The notes under the pieces were generated by a model that made no database searches, was not told the origin of the DNA, and saw only the letters and a list, made by a program, of their open reading frames with translations. This document shows positions 24,236-34,196 of a DNA stretch of 64,000 bases, one piece after another. The DNA comes from Otatea glauca (Eukaryota > Streptophyta > Magnoliopsida > Poales > Poaceae). Position 1 is the first letter of the stretch, and each line of letters starts with the position of its first letter. The stretch is taken from positions 10,517,278-10,581,277 of the forward strand of contig CM070720.1 in assembly GCA_036346275.1 (NCBI GenBank), read 5' to 3'. Position numbers and translations under genes: made by a program.

Positions 24236-25485
24236 TTAGTAGAGAACAAGGAACAATTCACAAGTATATGTCCCTATGAACTACTAGGTGCTGGTGACTC
24301 AAAGTCACACACTCCCAAGCCCTTACCAAGCCCTTGCAAGTTCTTACCAATGCAAAACAGGTGGGGTAATCGACTGCTAGTTTGTGATAAACACAACTCA
24401 AGTTTGGCAAAGCGATTGCAAGGAGAATGGTACCTGTTTGGTTAGTAGAAGGTGGAGCTTGGACAAACTTAAATATGTATCAAGGATTAGCAAGTAATTC
24501 AATCCGAAAATTGCAAAATTGAAAAGCAGTTCAAAGTAGTAGTCACAATTTTCTAGCGCTTGACAAGATCGGAACTAGGTATATCAAGCTTAGAAAGGTA
24601 CTACTAGGGTTGAACACAAATGACCAGCAAGAAGAACTACCACAAAAAGAGCTATCTCAACAAGAGGAGACACTTCTCACAATTTTTTCTATTTTTACCT
24701 TTATTTTATTTGCAACTTAGAAGTGCAACTCCTAACTCAACTAAGGACAAAGAAAAAATCTCACATTTTGGAATGAGAGAAAATGCTAAGCAGATGACCA
24801 AAAGACGACAAAAATGAGACAGAAAATTTTTGGGGCCCAGAACTCGGTCTTAGAGGCTGAATATTAGGTCCATAAAGGGCATAGGACTAAAATTGTGTGT
24901 TTCTAAAATGTGTGTCGTTGTCGCCTTCGAAACAAGTACTCGTGTGTCGAAAACGGACTCCATACGCAAAAGTTATGGATATTTCACCTATAGCCGCACG
25001 GATGCTACTTACAATACTCGGATTCGGCCAATAGGAAGTAGATACGGATTTGGCAATGTGGAGATTGACTCGGCTTGGACTCAAATCAGCTTGTACGCAA
25101 CTCAGACAGGGAAGAAAAACTGACTCGGATTTTTTTCATCCAAACTTAAGGAAAAGAATAGTCTAAAATGATCTCTTTCCAAACAGAACGCAACCGATTC
25201 AATCTTTTTCCTTTCTGGACAAACAGATGGACTCTCGTCGACCAAAATTAATAGGGGCACAACCTTAAACAAAGATCAGCAAGCAAAACCAGACCAATCT
25301 AGGCACTAAGACCAACAATTAGAAACGACAATGCAACATGCAATTCAAAGACATAAACCGAAAGAAAAACATCAAAGGCTCAAATGGTTCGGGTAAGGTA
25401 ATTTTTTGTGGAAATTTTCTGGACTCTAGGTAAATAAAAAAAATCTACTACTAGAAAAACTGTAAATTCTCATCGATCAATGAAA
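24236..25485 (-). other. G1 5' leader
   Basis: This 1.25-kb stretch lies between the primer-binding site and gag on the minus strand. It is AT-rich and holds no convincing ORF; the open frames seen at 24197-24817 and 24887-25123 read without known motifs. Its LTR-proximal 200 bp is the reverse complement of 63755-63961 in G2. Confidence 0.6.
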
Positions 25486-25497
25486 GCTTTGATATCA
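25486..25497 (-). promoter_or_regulatory. G1 primer-binding site (tRNA-iMet type)
   Basis: On the minus strand TGATATCAAAGC lies two bases after the LTR end ...CCTCATCA. It matches the plant initiator-Met primer site TGGTATCAGAGC at 10 of 12 positions. The two G-to-A changes suggest cytosine-methylation decay. Confidence 0.7.
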
Positions 25498-25499
25498 CC

Positions 25500-26068
25500 T
25501 GATGAGGCTAATGGGCCCAATCTTTCAGTGAGATGGATAACTCTCGATTTATGGAGATGTCCCTCACAATCTAGGCTACTACTAAAATACAACCGATGCC
25601 AAGAAATCATTGAGCCAAACCCTGAATTGTTATCAACCGTGCCAAAGCTCGATTGACCTGATTATGAAGATCAATTCCTACAAACAACTGAAAAACAAGC
25701 AAGAACTAAGCAAAAGTAGCCTGAAATTGCGAATCTGGATTAAGGACAAGTGTTGGGGTTCCAATAGAGGTCTTGACGGTTGGTCTAGCCGATTCAAACA
25801 AAGATCACATAAGTTTCACATGGAAAACTAAGCTAACAAAACTTGAGTCTCATAAGGGAGCTCGGCTAACTTAAATAAGCATCTAAAGGGGATGCGGCCA
25901 GGAGGTGGACATGGACATGGACTTCTCCTGGGTGTGCCTCCTAGGCTTTCCTATTACATGGGTCGAAGCCCAATTGGCAAAAGTGGCACAACACCTCTCT
26001 TTGATGATTGTGATGTGTAGACAAAGAATTTGAAGGTGGGGCCAGATCCGTCAGAAAGGTGTTTTGCA
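25500..26068 (-). repeat. G1 5' LTR (minus strand), upstream edge approximate
   Basis: The downstream end ...CCTCATCA is fixed by the primer-binding site. The upstream end lies within CACTA-0 transposase sequence near 26068, judged by where similarity to G2 (CCTTTCCAACGGATCTAGC near 55163) begins. Shared blocks include CATCAAAGAGAGGTG, TTGCCAATTGGGCTTC and GATGCTTATTTAAGTTAGCC. A 5-bp duplication cannot be read because the other end of G1 is lost. G2 shows further upstream sequence, so this LTR may be truncated here. Confidence 0.6.
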
Positions 26069-26084
26069 TTCTGTTCGAACAATG

Positions 26085-26555
26085 GAAGGACCGAACACAA
26101 CTTGGAGTATTCCGCTTTGCAACCTGAGAACAATGGTTTGGCATCGTCTTGCATCAAGCTTTCAAAATTTTCAAACTCTCTTATCATGTAATTCCCTCCA
26201 CCTCTCGCAACATTTGATCTAAATTATCCTCCTCAAACATATCACGTTACAAATTGTGATCAGGTTCCAGCATGTCTTCGTTGCATGCTAGAGTGTTAGT
26301 ACTTGTCTCCTCATGATGGATTCAAGACATGTAATTCCTCACGAAGCCACGTCGAATCAAGTGATCTTCAATTTCAGCTGAGTTGTTAAATCTTCTGAGA
26401 TTGGTGCATTCAATGCAAGGATAATATATGAAGTTTACACCCCACTTGACCATGTCTTCTTCGATAATTTTTTGAACTCCTTAACACCTCTCTAAAATTT
26501 AGCACTCACATGGCTTTCTACTATATTCATTCTTCATGGTCCATCTGCAATTAAA
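26085..26555 (-). pseudogene. CACTA transposase N-terminus (Transpos_assoc-like), broken
   Basis: On the minus strand there is a start-like MDHEE followed by a decayed stretch. Then comes IIEEDMVKWGVNFIYYPC with the paired cysteines of IECTN, and EIEDHLIRRGFV, matching the zinc-binding transposase-associated domain of plant CACTA proteins (CPC..C....HL..RGF). After stops at about 26340 and 26260 the frame resumes with FENFESLMQDDAKPLFSGC and LCSVLPLFEQNAKHLSD. This is the entry to the transposase domain, cut at the G1 LTR. The catalytic core is absent from the window. Confidence 0.7.
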
Positions 26556-26994
26556 CTATGCACACTAAATTAAGAAAAAACTGGAGCTACAATTAGCTAT
26601 TTCAAATATTGAGATATTATTTAATTACCTTAGCAAACTAAGGATTGGTTTCAAGATATATAATTTACTCCCTATACCTTCTTTCTTAGTTATGAGCTTT
26701 CAATTCCGTAGTTAGGAGACATACATTTATAACATCAACAATGATATCGAATTACCTAGTGCAAAATTAAAGGAAATCTCACCTTTTGAAAAAACCACAA
26801 ACGAGGGAAAATTGAGGGGAAATTTTTTCAAACTAGGGCTTAACTTTACCCCCTTAACACCCATCCCTGAAGATATCATAATTTCTCACCCCAATTATTG
26901 CTTCCAACAGTAGAGTATGTTGTGTTTTTTTGGGGCGGTGGCTGGTTCTTTGACCTCTAGAACAACAATTAACAGAGGAGGGTTCAACTCGAAA

Positions 26995-27260
26995 GTTATA
27001 ACCTACTGGATAGGCACATCACGGTTGGTTTTGAGATCAGAACCGATCGAGATATATGTATTATCACGATCGGTTCTAACCTCAGAAACCGACCGTGATG
27101 ACCATCGCAATCACTATCGGTTCTAATTTCAGAACCGATAGTAATACATATAGCATTATTATCAGTTTTGACCTTAGAACTGGTCATCACTATTGGCTCA
27201 ACACTATCAGTTCTTAGTTCAGATTGATAGTGATATTTTGCACCATATTTCTCACCCACG
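26995..27260 (-). repeat. Subterminal repeats of the CACTA-0 end
   Basis: Units such as ATCACGATCGGTTCTAACCTC and the inverted form GAACCGATAGTGAT alternate over 260 bp. They match the CACTA-1 repeats with A/G substitutions, consistent with an older or sister element. Confidence 0.75.
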
Positions 27261-27348
27261 TTGGATCATCTTTCACTATCTGTTTTTTCCTGAAAAGTTG
27301 AGAGCCAACCTAGATGAAGAGATGGTGTTTTATCATTTTGTAGTAGTG

Positions 27349-28418
27349 ACTATGCCCTCAGATGGCTTGGGGCTGGCTCAGTCAATAACCAGGAGACTAC
27401 CTTGCTAGCCAGCAGTAGGGCTTGGCAGGCGAGACCATGGTGGCACAGGACAAAGATGGCACTGGTGCTCACGGCAGCAACATCGGTGGCTTGCGAAGGC
27501 ATGGTGCCGCCACGGCAGCAGTGTGGCAACTCACGACGTTGCCACGACAGCCGTGCCAGCAACTCCATGGCATGATGCAATAGTGGCCAGGGCGGCACTC
27601 GGCCAGAGGAGGAGGCCAGTGCTGTGGAGGAGGAAAGAAGAAGGAAGGAGAAGAAAGGAGCAGCGACATAGTGGCGCCAGTGGAAAAGAAAGGTTGTGGT
27701 GCAGGGTGGCTGAGGAGCTAGTGGCTCAGCCAAGGGTAGCCACGGTGCCTGGCAAGTGGCATGATTCCAAGACTGAAGCAGCACGACCGTGTCATGGCAG
27801 CAACTCGGGGCAGCGCTGCCATGGCAGCAATGCAGGGGTTCGCGGTGCTGCCACGACAGCACACAGTGATGCGGCATCGGCACTGCCACGATAGCACACG
27901 ACAACATAACACTGTTGGCGAGGGGAGTAGGCAGCCATGGTGTTTTGTGGCACTACCAGAGTGGCATAGAGCCGGTCGTCACAAACGAGTGCAGTGCCAG
28001 AAACACGACTGACAAGGCCAAGGTGCAGGCGGCTGTCGTAGATGATGTGGAGTGACGTGAGGTGTAGCTAGTGCACTGTAGTCGAGGGAGTAGGTGCGAG
28101 CCACACATACTGAGAGGGAGCTAGCGCCAGGAGAAGAAGGAAAGGAGGAGTGGCCAATTGGAGAAGAAGAAAGGAAGATAGAGAGAGCGAAGGTAAGCAG
28201 AAGAGCCATGGAGGAGTTCGACTAGAGGAGGAGAAGGGCTGGCTTAGCCAGGAAAAAGAAAAGGAGAAATAGAAAAAGAAGAAAAAAAGAAAAGGGAGAA
28301 AAAGGGAAGAAGAGAAAATAAAGAAGAGAAAAAGTGGGCAGAGCCAGATTCCCAGTGATGGATCTGATTTGAGTCCACGTGTGGTTGAGGAGTCGCCCAT
28401 AGCGAATTTATGTACTAT
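27349..28418. other. GC-rich then purine-rich non-coding block
   Basis: From 27430 to 27960 the DNA is rich in CACGGCAGCA and GCCACGACAGC-type motifs with GGCATGG repeats. From 28120 to 28340 one strand is almost all A and G. Long open frames exist on both strands (185 codons minus, 123 codons plus) because the bias removes stops; neither shows a domain. Position and composition resemble the GC-rich middle of LTR C (17020-18330), so it may belong to a C-like LTR, but I cannot align them by eye. Confidence 0.35.
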
Positions 28419-28421
28419 ATG

Positions 28422-28674
28422 CACTACTACAGAATATACATCAAAATTGGTTCTTTTTGTCATCACAGTCGTTCTGGTGGTGAAACAAAGTTATTAGACA
28501 ATGATGAGGATGTGCTATCACAGTCGGTTTTCACCCGATTGTGATAAAGGTATCATCACCGATTGTGATTATTATTAACACCCTCTCCTAAGTCATCTAT
28601 CATAATCAATTTTTCCTAAAAACTTAAGAATCGACCCAGGTGAAGTGATAGTGATGTTCCATTTTGTAGTAGTG
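28422..28674. mobile_element. 253-bp non-autonomous mini-CACTA, target duplication ATG
   Basis: It begins CACTACTACAGAATATACATC and ends ATTTTGTAGTAGTG. ATG lies at 28419-28421 and again at 28675-28677, an exact 3-bp duplication. Inside are subterminal motifs (CATCACAGTCG, CACAGTCGGTTT, CCGATTGTGAT) and nothing else. Both ends resemble those of CACTA-1 and CACTA-0, so it was probably moved by the same transposase. Confidence 0.9.
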
Positions 28675-28677
28675 ATG

Positions 28678-29327
28678 CATGCATGTAGTAAATATTGATT
28701 TGAGAGCTTATAACCGATACAATTGCCTATTAGGTGTTAATTATTTGGCAGTATAAATAAGTATTTTTTTTACGTGAATAATTCAATTGATGGAAGTAAA
28801 ATTGTATTTATTAGTTGATGGATGCTAAATTATTTAGTTAGTAGATTGCTTGGTCATAGTTTAGAATTATTTGAATACCTGATCACATGTTGTTGGAGTC
28901 ACACATGAATTGGTTAATAGGTCATATACATTAAATTTGTGAGAATTTCCTCTCAAGTTAATATTGGTTGTTGCAAGATTGTCGATGGATAGATTTACTA
29001 GGCACATAAAATGATGGTCGGCCTAGGTGTTTATATTGCGCCGGTGAAACTTTTCCTTCTTAATTTAAGTGGTATTTAGTTATATTGAATTAATCCTAGT
29101 AGTGAGTATATAGCTAAAATAATGCTTAGCATACAAGATTAATTTTGTGGAGATGGTACCCGCATATTTAATTGGTGGTTGTGTATTACTTGAGCAACAC
29201 ATGTGCAATTGGATTTGGTATCGTAAATAATAGTTAGTTGGGTCTTACGTGATGAATATGTGAATACTCAATGATTGATTATTAACCATATGTAATTGGA
29301 TTAGAGCATCATGTAAATTGGAGGATG
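28678..29327. other. AT-rich decayed DNA, likely old LTR
   Basis: I see no ORF, terminus or tandem repeat. Base composition and phrases such as 'AATTGGTTAATAGGTCAT' resemble 32047-32328 and 53716-54220, which become continuous with it once the LINE and element B are removed. Confidence 0.4.
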
Positions 29328-29335
29328 AATTGTAA

Positions 29336-32038
29336 ATTGAAGACCAGAGGCCCCTTTCCCAGTGGAAAGGAATTTCCGAAAAATTGTTAAATCCCATCTC
29401 CTTAACATTTTGGAAGCTAGGAAAACATATTGGATGCAAAAGTCTTCTATCAGATGGGTGAAACTTAGAGATGAGAACACTAAGTTGTATCATGCTGTTG
29501 CCTCAAATTCTTATCGAAAAAATTATATTTCTCACCTTTATCTCCAAGATGGGTCTTGTTTGACTGATCACAATTTGAAAGCAGTAGCTTTATGGAATTC
29601 TTTTAAATTGTGTTTGGGACTCTCTGAAGCTCAGACTATGTATTTTGATATGGATTCTTTGGTTAATTATATTTCTCCAAGCTATCTTCAGGATGTGGAT
29701 GGACCTTTCACCAAAGATGAAATTGATGTAGTTATCAAAGATATGGTAGTTGATCACTCTCCTAGACCTGATGGTTTTAATGGGTTGTTTTTTTAAGAAA
29801 TGTTGGAGCATAATCGCTTCAGATTCTAAAAGCTATGTGAAGAATTTTATCATGGGTCTCTGAATGTTCAGAGTATAAATGGTTCTTTCATCACCCTCAT
29901 TCCTAAGAAAGCTTCCCCGGCTATGGTTAATGATTACATGCCGATATCTCTGCTTAATATTTCTTTGAAGCTTCTCACTAAGCTCCTAGCCAGTAGAGTC
30001 CAATCAGTCATTTTAAATGTGGTTCATTAGAATCAATATGGTTTTATTAAAGGCTGAACAATCCAGGATTGCCTCTCCTGGACTTTTCAATTTCGCCATA
30101 TATGCCATCAATCACGACACGAAATTGTGATTGCTAAACTTGATTTTGAGAAAGCTTTTGATATGGTCGAGCATCATGTTATTCTTTCCATGTTACAGAT
30201 GAAAGGGTTTAGCAATCGATGGTTGAGATGGATAGCCTAGATCCTACGTTCAGGTTCCTCTGTTGTACTTTTGAATGGTGTTCCAAGGAAGGTGTTTCAA
30301 TGTTGAAGAGGGGTTCGATAGGGTGACCCCTTGTCTCCACTTTTATTTCTTCTTGCGGTTGATCTTCTTCAATCAGTTATCAATTTGGCTTATTAGCGTG
30401 GTCTCCTTTCTTTCAGTATGCAGATGATACATTGCTGATTAAGCTAGCTGTTGTTAGGCAATTATTTGCTTTAAAGTGCCTGCTGAGATATTTTGCTGAC
30501 TCAACTGGTTTAAAGGTTAATTTTAACAAGTCCTCTTTGGTACCGATTAATGTGTGCTGATAAAATGGAACTTTTAGCAGGTACTTTGGGCTGTTCAATT
30601 GGGACCATGCCTTTTAAATATTTGGGCCTTCCTATGGGAACTACTAAACCAAGAGTCCAGGATTATCTTCCTCTTCTTGTCCTAGTTAGTAGACGGTTAC
30701 TGGGCTTGGCTCCTTTTCTCTCTTATGGAGGCTGGTTGATAGTTTTAAATTCAATGCTTACTAGCATAGCCACCTGTCACATGTGCATGCTAAAATTACC
30801 AGTTAAAGTGATTAAGCAAATTGATAGCTTAAGAATGCACACTCTTTGGCATGGTTCGGATATTAATAAGAAAGGGGGCTACTTGGTGGCTTGGAAAGAT
30901 GTTTTAAACCAAAGCAGAAAGGAGGGCTAGGAGTGATTAATCTGCGCTTACAGAATAAAGCTCTTCTGTTTAAACATCTTCATAAATTCTTTAATCCTGA
31001 AGATGTTCCTTGGGTTAAGCTCCTCTGGAGTTCTTACTATCAATCTCTGTCTGCACCCCAAGCTGGCAGGGCTTTGGGTTCTTTTTGGTGGAAAGACCTA
31101 CTTTAGCTATTTGATCTTTTTCGCGAAATAGCTTCATGTTCAATTTTGGATGGGCGTTCTTGTTTATTTTGGAAAGATGTATGGAATCTTGGTTTTTTAC
31201 AAACTGATTTTCCTCATCTATTTTCCTTTGAGAAAAGGCTAACAGCTCGATGGCAGAATTTCTTGATGGTGCAGATATTGTTTCCAAATTCCACCTTCCT
31301 TTGTCACTGACTACAGCAACACAACTGCATCTCCTAAATGAAAGATTGAGGTCTCTTCCTTTGGGTCCTAGACATGATTTCTAGACATATATATGGGGTT
31401 CAACTTCTTTTTCTTCAAAGAAAGTGTATGATCATTTCTTTTGATAGGGTTTCATTCCTCTGCCTTTTAAGTTACTATGGACTTCATATTCTCTTAACAA
31501 ACAGAGGATCTTCGTTTGGCTACTTCTGAGAGACAGATTGAATACTAGAGCCCTTTTGTAGAGGGAAGGATTTTCTTTGGGAAATTATATTTGTGTTCTT
31601 TGTGTCTCATGGAGAGAGGAAACGCTTCATCATTTGTTTTTCTCCTGCCCTTTAGTCAATGGTACTAGCGTTTCCTAAATATTAATTTTGATTTATCGCT
31701 TGAGATGGTTGGTCTAATTCAAGAGGCAAAAAGTGAGTGCAGAATGGTTTGTTTTACAAAGGTGGTCATTTTTGCTTGCTGGACAATCTGTAAGATTCGA
31801 AACAAAATTATTTTTGATTATGGTGTTGTTTCTTTAGTTCTTTGGAAGAAAGAATTTAGGGAAGATTTTTCTCTAGTTATCCATCGAGTTAAATCTTCTC
31901 TATTGGAAGATTTCATTTCTTGCCTGAGTAGTTTTTCCTAGTCTTCAGGCCTTCCTCCTTGTATATTCTACTTCTCCTTCTTGCTTGTAAATATACTCTG
32001 TTTTCATTAGGGGCCTCCCCTCCTATCTTCCTCAAAAA
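29336..32038 (+). mobile_element. L1-type LINE, 5'-truncated, duplication AATTGTAA
   Basis: The block carries the second half of an L1 ORF2 and ends in a short A run at 32034-32040. AATTGTAA lies directly before it (29328-29335) and again after it (32039-32046), overlapping the A tail, as expected for target-primed integration. At 2.7 kb it lacks the endonuclease domain and ORF1, the usual result of incomplete reverse transcription. It lies within the AT-rich decayed DNA. Confidence 0.8.
29338..31941 (+). pseudogene. LINE ORF2 fragment: reverse transcriptase and zf-RVT region, broken
   Basis: The first frame (29362-29796) has RWVKLRDENTKLYHAVASNS and the RT-entry block SPRPDGFNGLFF (related proteins have GPDGF). 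RT motifs follow in shifted frames: INGSFITLIPKK, QYGFIKG, AKLDFEKAFDMV and the active site QYADD at 30414-30428. Later blocks are FKYLGLPMG, WKDVLNQSRKEGGLGVINL and, near 31500-31650, the decayed C-terminal zinc-knuckle region ending HHLFFSCPLV. Stops occur near 29795, 30030, 30240, 30310 and 31105, with several shifts. It would have encoded the nicking and copying enzyme of a LINE. Confidence 0.8.
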
Positions 32039-32046
32039 AATTGTAA

Positions 32047-32328
32047 GTACTAGGATATTAAGATTGCACCATTAGAGGAGGTTTATACCTTTATTTTTGG
32101 TTTGACAAAGGTATGATTATTGGTCAACCGTAGTAGTATAGATATGACTGAACAATGGTTTACATGCATGATGATTCAATAGAGTGAGTACATGTACGAG
32201 TGATCATTGGGCTATTAGGTAGTGGGTATGTCATCAATTCGGAAGCCTCATTTAAGTGTTCCATAGTTACATGCACCTATATCAGTGGAATTGTGATATG
32301 CATGATTATGGATTACTAAAGTAGGGTT
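32047..32328. other. AT-rich decayed DNA between LINE and element B
   Basis: No gene is seen. The stretch ends in GTTAC, the target site of element B, and continues at 53716 on the other side. Confidence 0.4.
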
Positions 32329-32333
32329 GTTAC

Positions 32334-32929
32334 TTATGAGGATCGTTGACTAGTCAAACATTTAATGATCCTGACAAGAATCATTGACTGGTCAAAACAT
32401 CTAAGGATCCCACCTTGGATCATTTGGGTGGTGACCCTCTTAGGCTGCCACAACCACTCAAGGCCGTGACGACCACTCAAGGTCGCCATGACCATTCTAT
32501 GCTACAACCACTCCTTCACGACTACGCTAAGGTCTTAGACCCCTCTTAGATCATTGGTCCAAGACTTCTCACAAAGCAAGAAATTCTCCATTTACAAAGC
32601 CCATGTGAAGAGTTTCTTGAGCCCATGTGGAGATAGTTATGAAGACATTGTACGAAATAAGAAGACAAGACAGTTCACGGTGGAACACGACAGTTAGAAG
32701 AAAACAAAGAGGCAGCAGTTAGACAACAACTCCCACTTCTAGACAGCTATAAATTCTTATGGCCTACACTCCATTTAGATAGGAAAAAAAGAGACAATCA
32801 CACTTAGTTAAGATTTTGATTTCCCTCTGTAAATTTTATTCCAATGTAGAAAAGTTAAGAAATAAAGAGCATCCCTACTTATATTTTATTTTGTGTTCGG
32901 TTTGCAGATGAAAGTCCCAATCGTCAATG
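32334..32929 (+). repeat. Element B 5' LTR
   Basis: It begins TTATGAGGATCG, where the 3' LTR has TGATGAGGATTG, and ends near CGTCAATG. Two tandem ~40-bp units (TTGACTAGTCAAACAT... and TTGACTGGTCAAAACAT...) open the LTR. A likely TATA box, TATAAAT, is at 32748-32754. It is about 40 bp longer than its partner because of small indels. Confidence 0.8.
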
Positions 32930-34196
32930 GTTGGTTCCATCGGTGGAGACTGTTCACTAACAAATTCTTTAGCAAAAAGGTATGGTGATGTTCTCTGTCT
33001 CACAGACTCAACTTCCTGTGCCTTCAATAAAGAGAGTTCCTTTGATGCCACTGACTACGAGGACCACATGCAAGAGGACTTCATTGTTGTTGTAGATGAG
33101 GCGTGTTTCCCCTCAAGGAACATGTAGAAGGGACAAGCACGTCGACCGACACCGCATCCACTAGCCCCATATCGAACCGAACAGAATTGTCGTCCATTGG
33201 CCATCCATTGGATGAGTATTTTCTCGAACCTGTCTTCTCTCAAGCAACAAATTTGAATGGCCTCCCGAGAACATCCCATGATGATTTTGCTAACTACATC
33301 AATGATGAGGTTTTGGTAGATGCAACTCCAGAAAATCTTCTTAGGAGTTTCAACAACACCCCTTCATCTTCCAACGATAGAAAGTTTTCCCCTTTTGCTT
33401 ACTCCTTTGGTCGCCAAATCGCCACCATTGGTAATGTTCAATCCCTGGCCATAGGAAATCCCGAGACTAATGAACAACAATAGGCACAGGAAAGGTAAGA
33501 AGAACAAGAACGACAACAACAGGAGGAATAGGAGAGGCAAGAATGGGAAGAATAGGCCCTACGAGATCTTGAAACACATACCTCCGCGCAGGCGCATATT
33601 CATCAGACACAGCAACATTTCTTCACCGGTGACCCGGGAATGTCCCAGAGGGCTACTCAACAAATTTTTCGAACGCTGCCCCTAACGCCACGGCAAATAT
33701 TAAGGGAATTAAACATCTCAACAATCTCTACATAGTAGAATTCCCTTGCACAGTGTGTTTGCATTCTTGCAAGTGCACTCGCTCATCCTCCTGAAGGAAT
33801 GGACCTAATGCAAGGAATATCAGTCCTATGCTCTATTGCGCAATAGTTGGAAGACGCTATAGATGAGGTTCAAAGCCACTCCCAGTCTGTGTGTTCCCAA
33901 ATAGATTCACGCCATAGACACATGTCATCTAGGTGATATAATCAAAACCATCAAGATCAAGGTGGGCATGATGTTCGTTCACCAAGTCGCCATAGGCATC
34001 ATAGATCACCTATTGGTCATAATGTTAGGCCTAACATACGAACACATGTGGGGCCATATACAAGTTGTAAAGCTTTCACCCCTAGTCTTAAGAAGGCCAA
34101 CTAGACTAAAAATTTTAATCCAGGGAATCATGATAGCTTTGACAGAACTCAAAATCCATCCGAATTCCTTCAGATTTACACTACTGCCATCCAGGC
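32930..34196 (+). pseudogene. Element B gag, first part
   Basis: After the LTR, coding-like sequence runs in three frames. It includes a Ser/Thr-rich stretch with ENLLRSFNNTPSSSNDRKFS (33103-33483), a glutamine/glutamate/arginine-rich stretch near 33480-33560, and a decayed QRATQQIFRTLPLTPRQIL segment. It ends in FDRTQNPSEFLQIYTTAIQA directly at the A1 insertion, and the capsid continues at 46026 with AGGDDKVIDNYLP. Stops near 33481, 33735 and 33840 break it. The low-complexity Q/E/R part is typical of Tat-lineage gag N-termini. Confidence 0.7.

Larger units (their letters stand above)
26069..27348 (-). mobile_element. CACTA 5' end on the minus strand, probably the 5' end of CACTA-0
   Basis: The plus-strand end TTTTGTAGTAGTG at 27336-27348 is an inverted CACTACTACAAAA terminus, preceded by subterminal repeats, then a leader (26640-26930) that is the reverse complement of the CACTA-1 leader, then the N-terminus of a CACTA transposase. 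The element stops at the G1 LTR near 26068. Orientation fits the minus-strand CACTA exons at 1-5323. Confidence 0.7.

Noticed and set aside
24887..25123. Overlapping ORFs in the G1 leader
   Set aside because: Short, no motif, and located between primer-binding site and gag where untranslated leader is expected.
27350..27907. 185-codon minus ORF rich in His, Cys, Ser and Pro
   Set aside because: The overlapping frames and repeat-like codons look compositional; no domain is recognisable.
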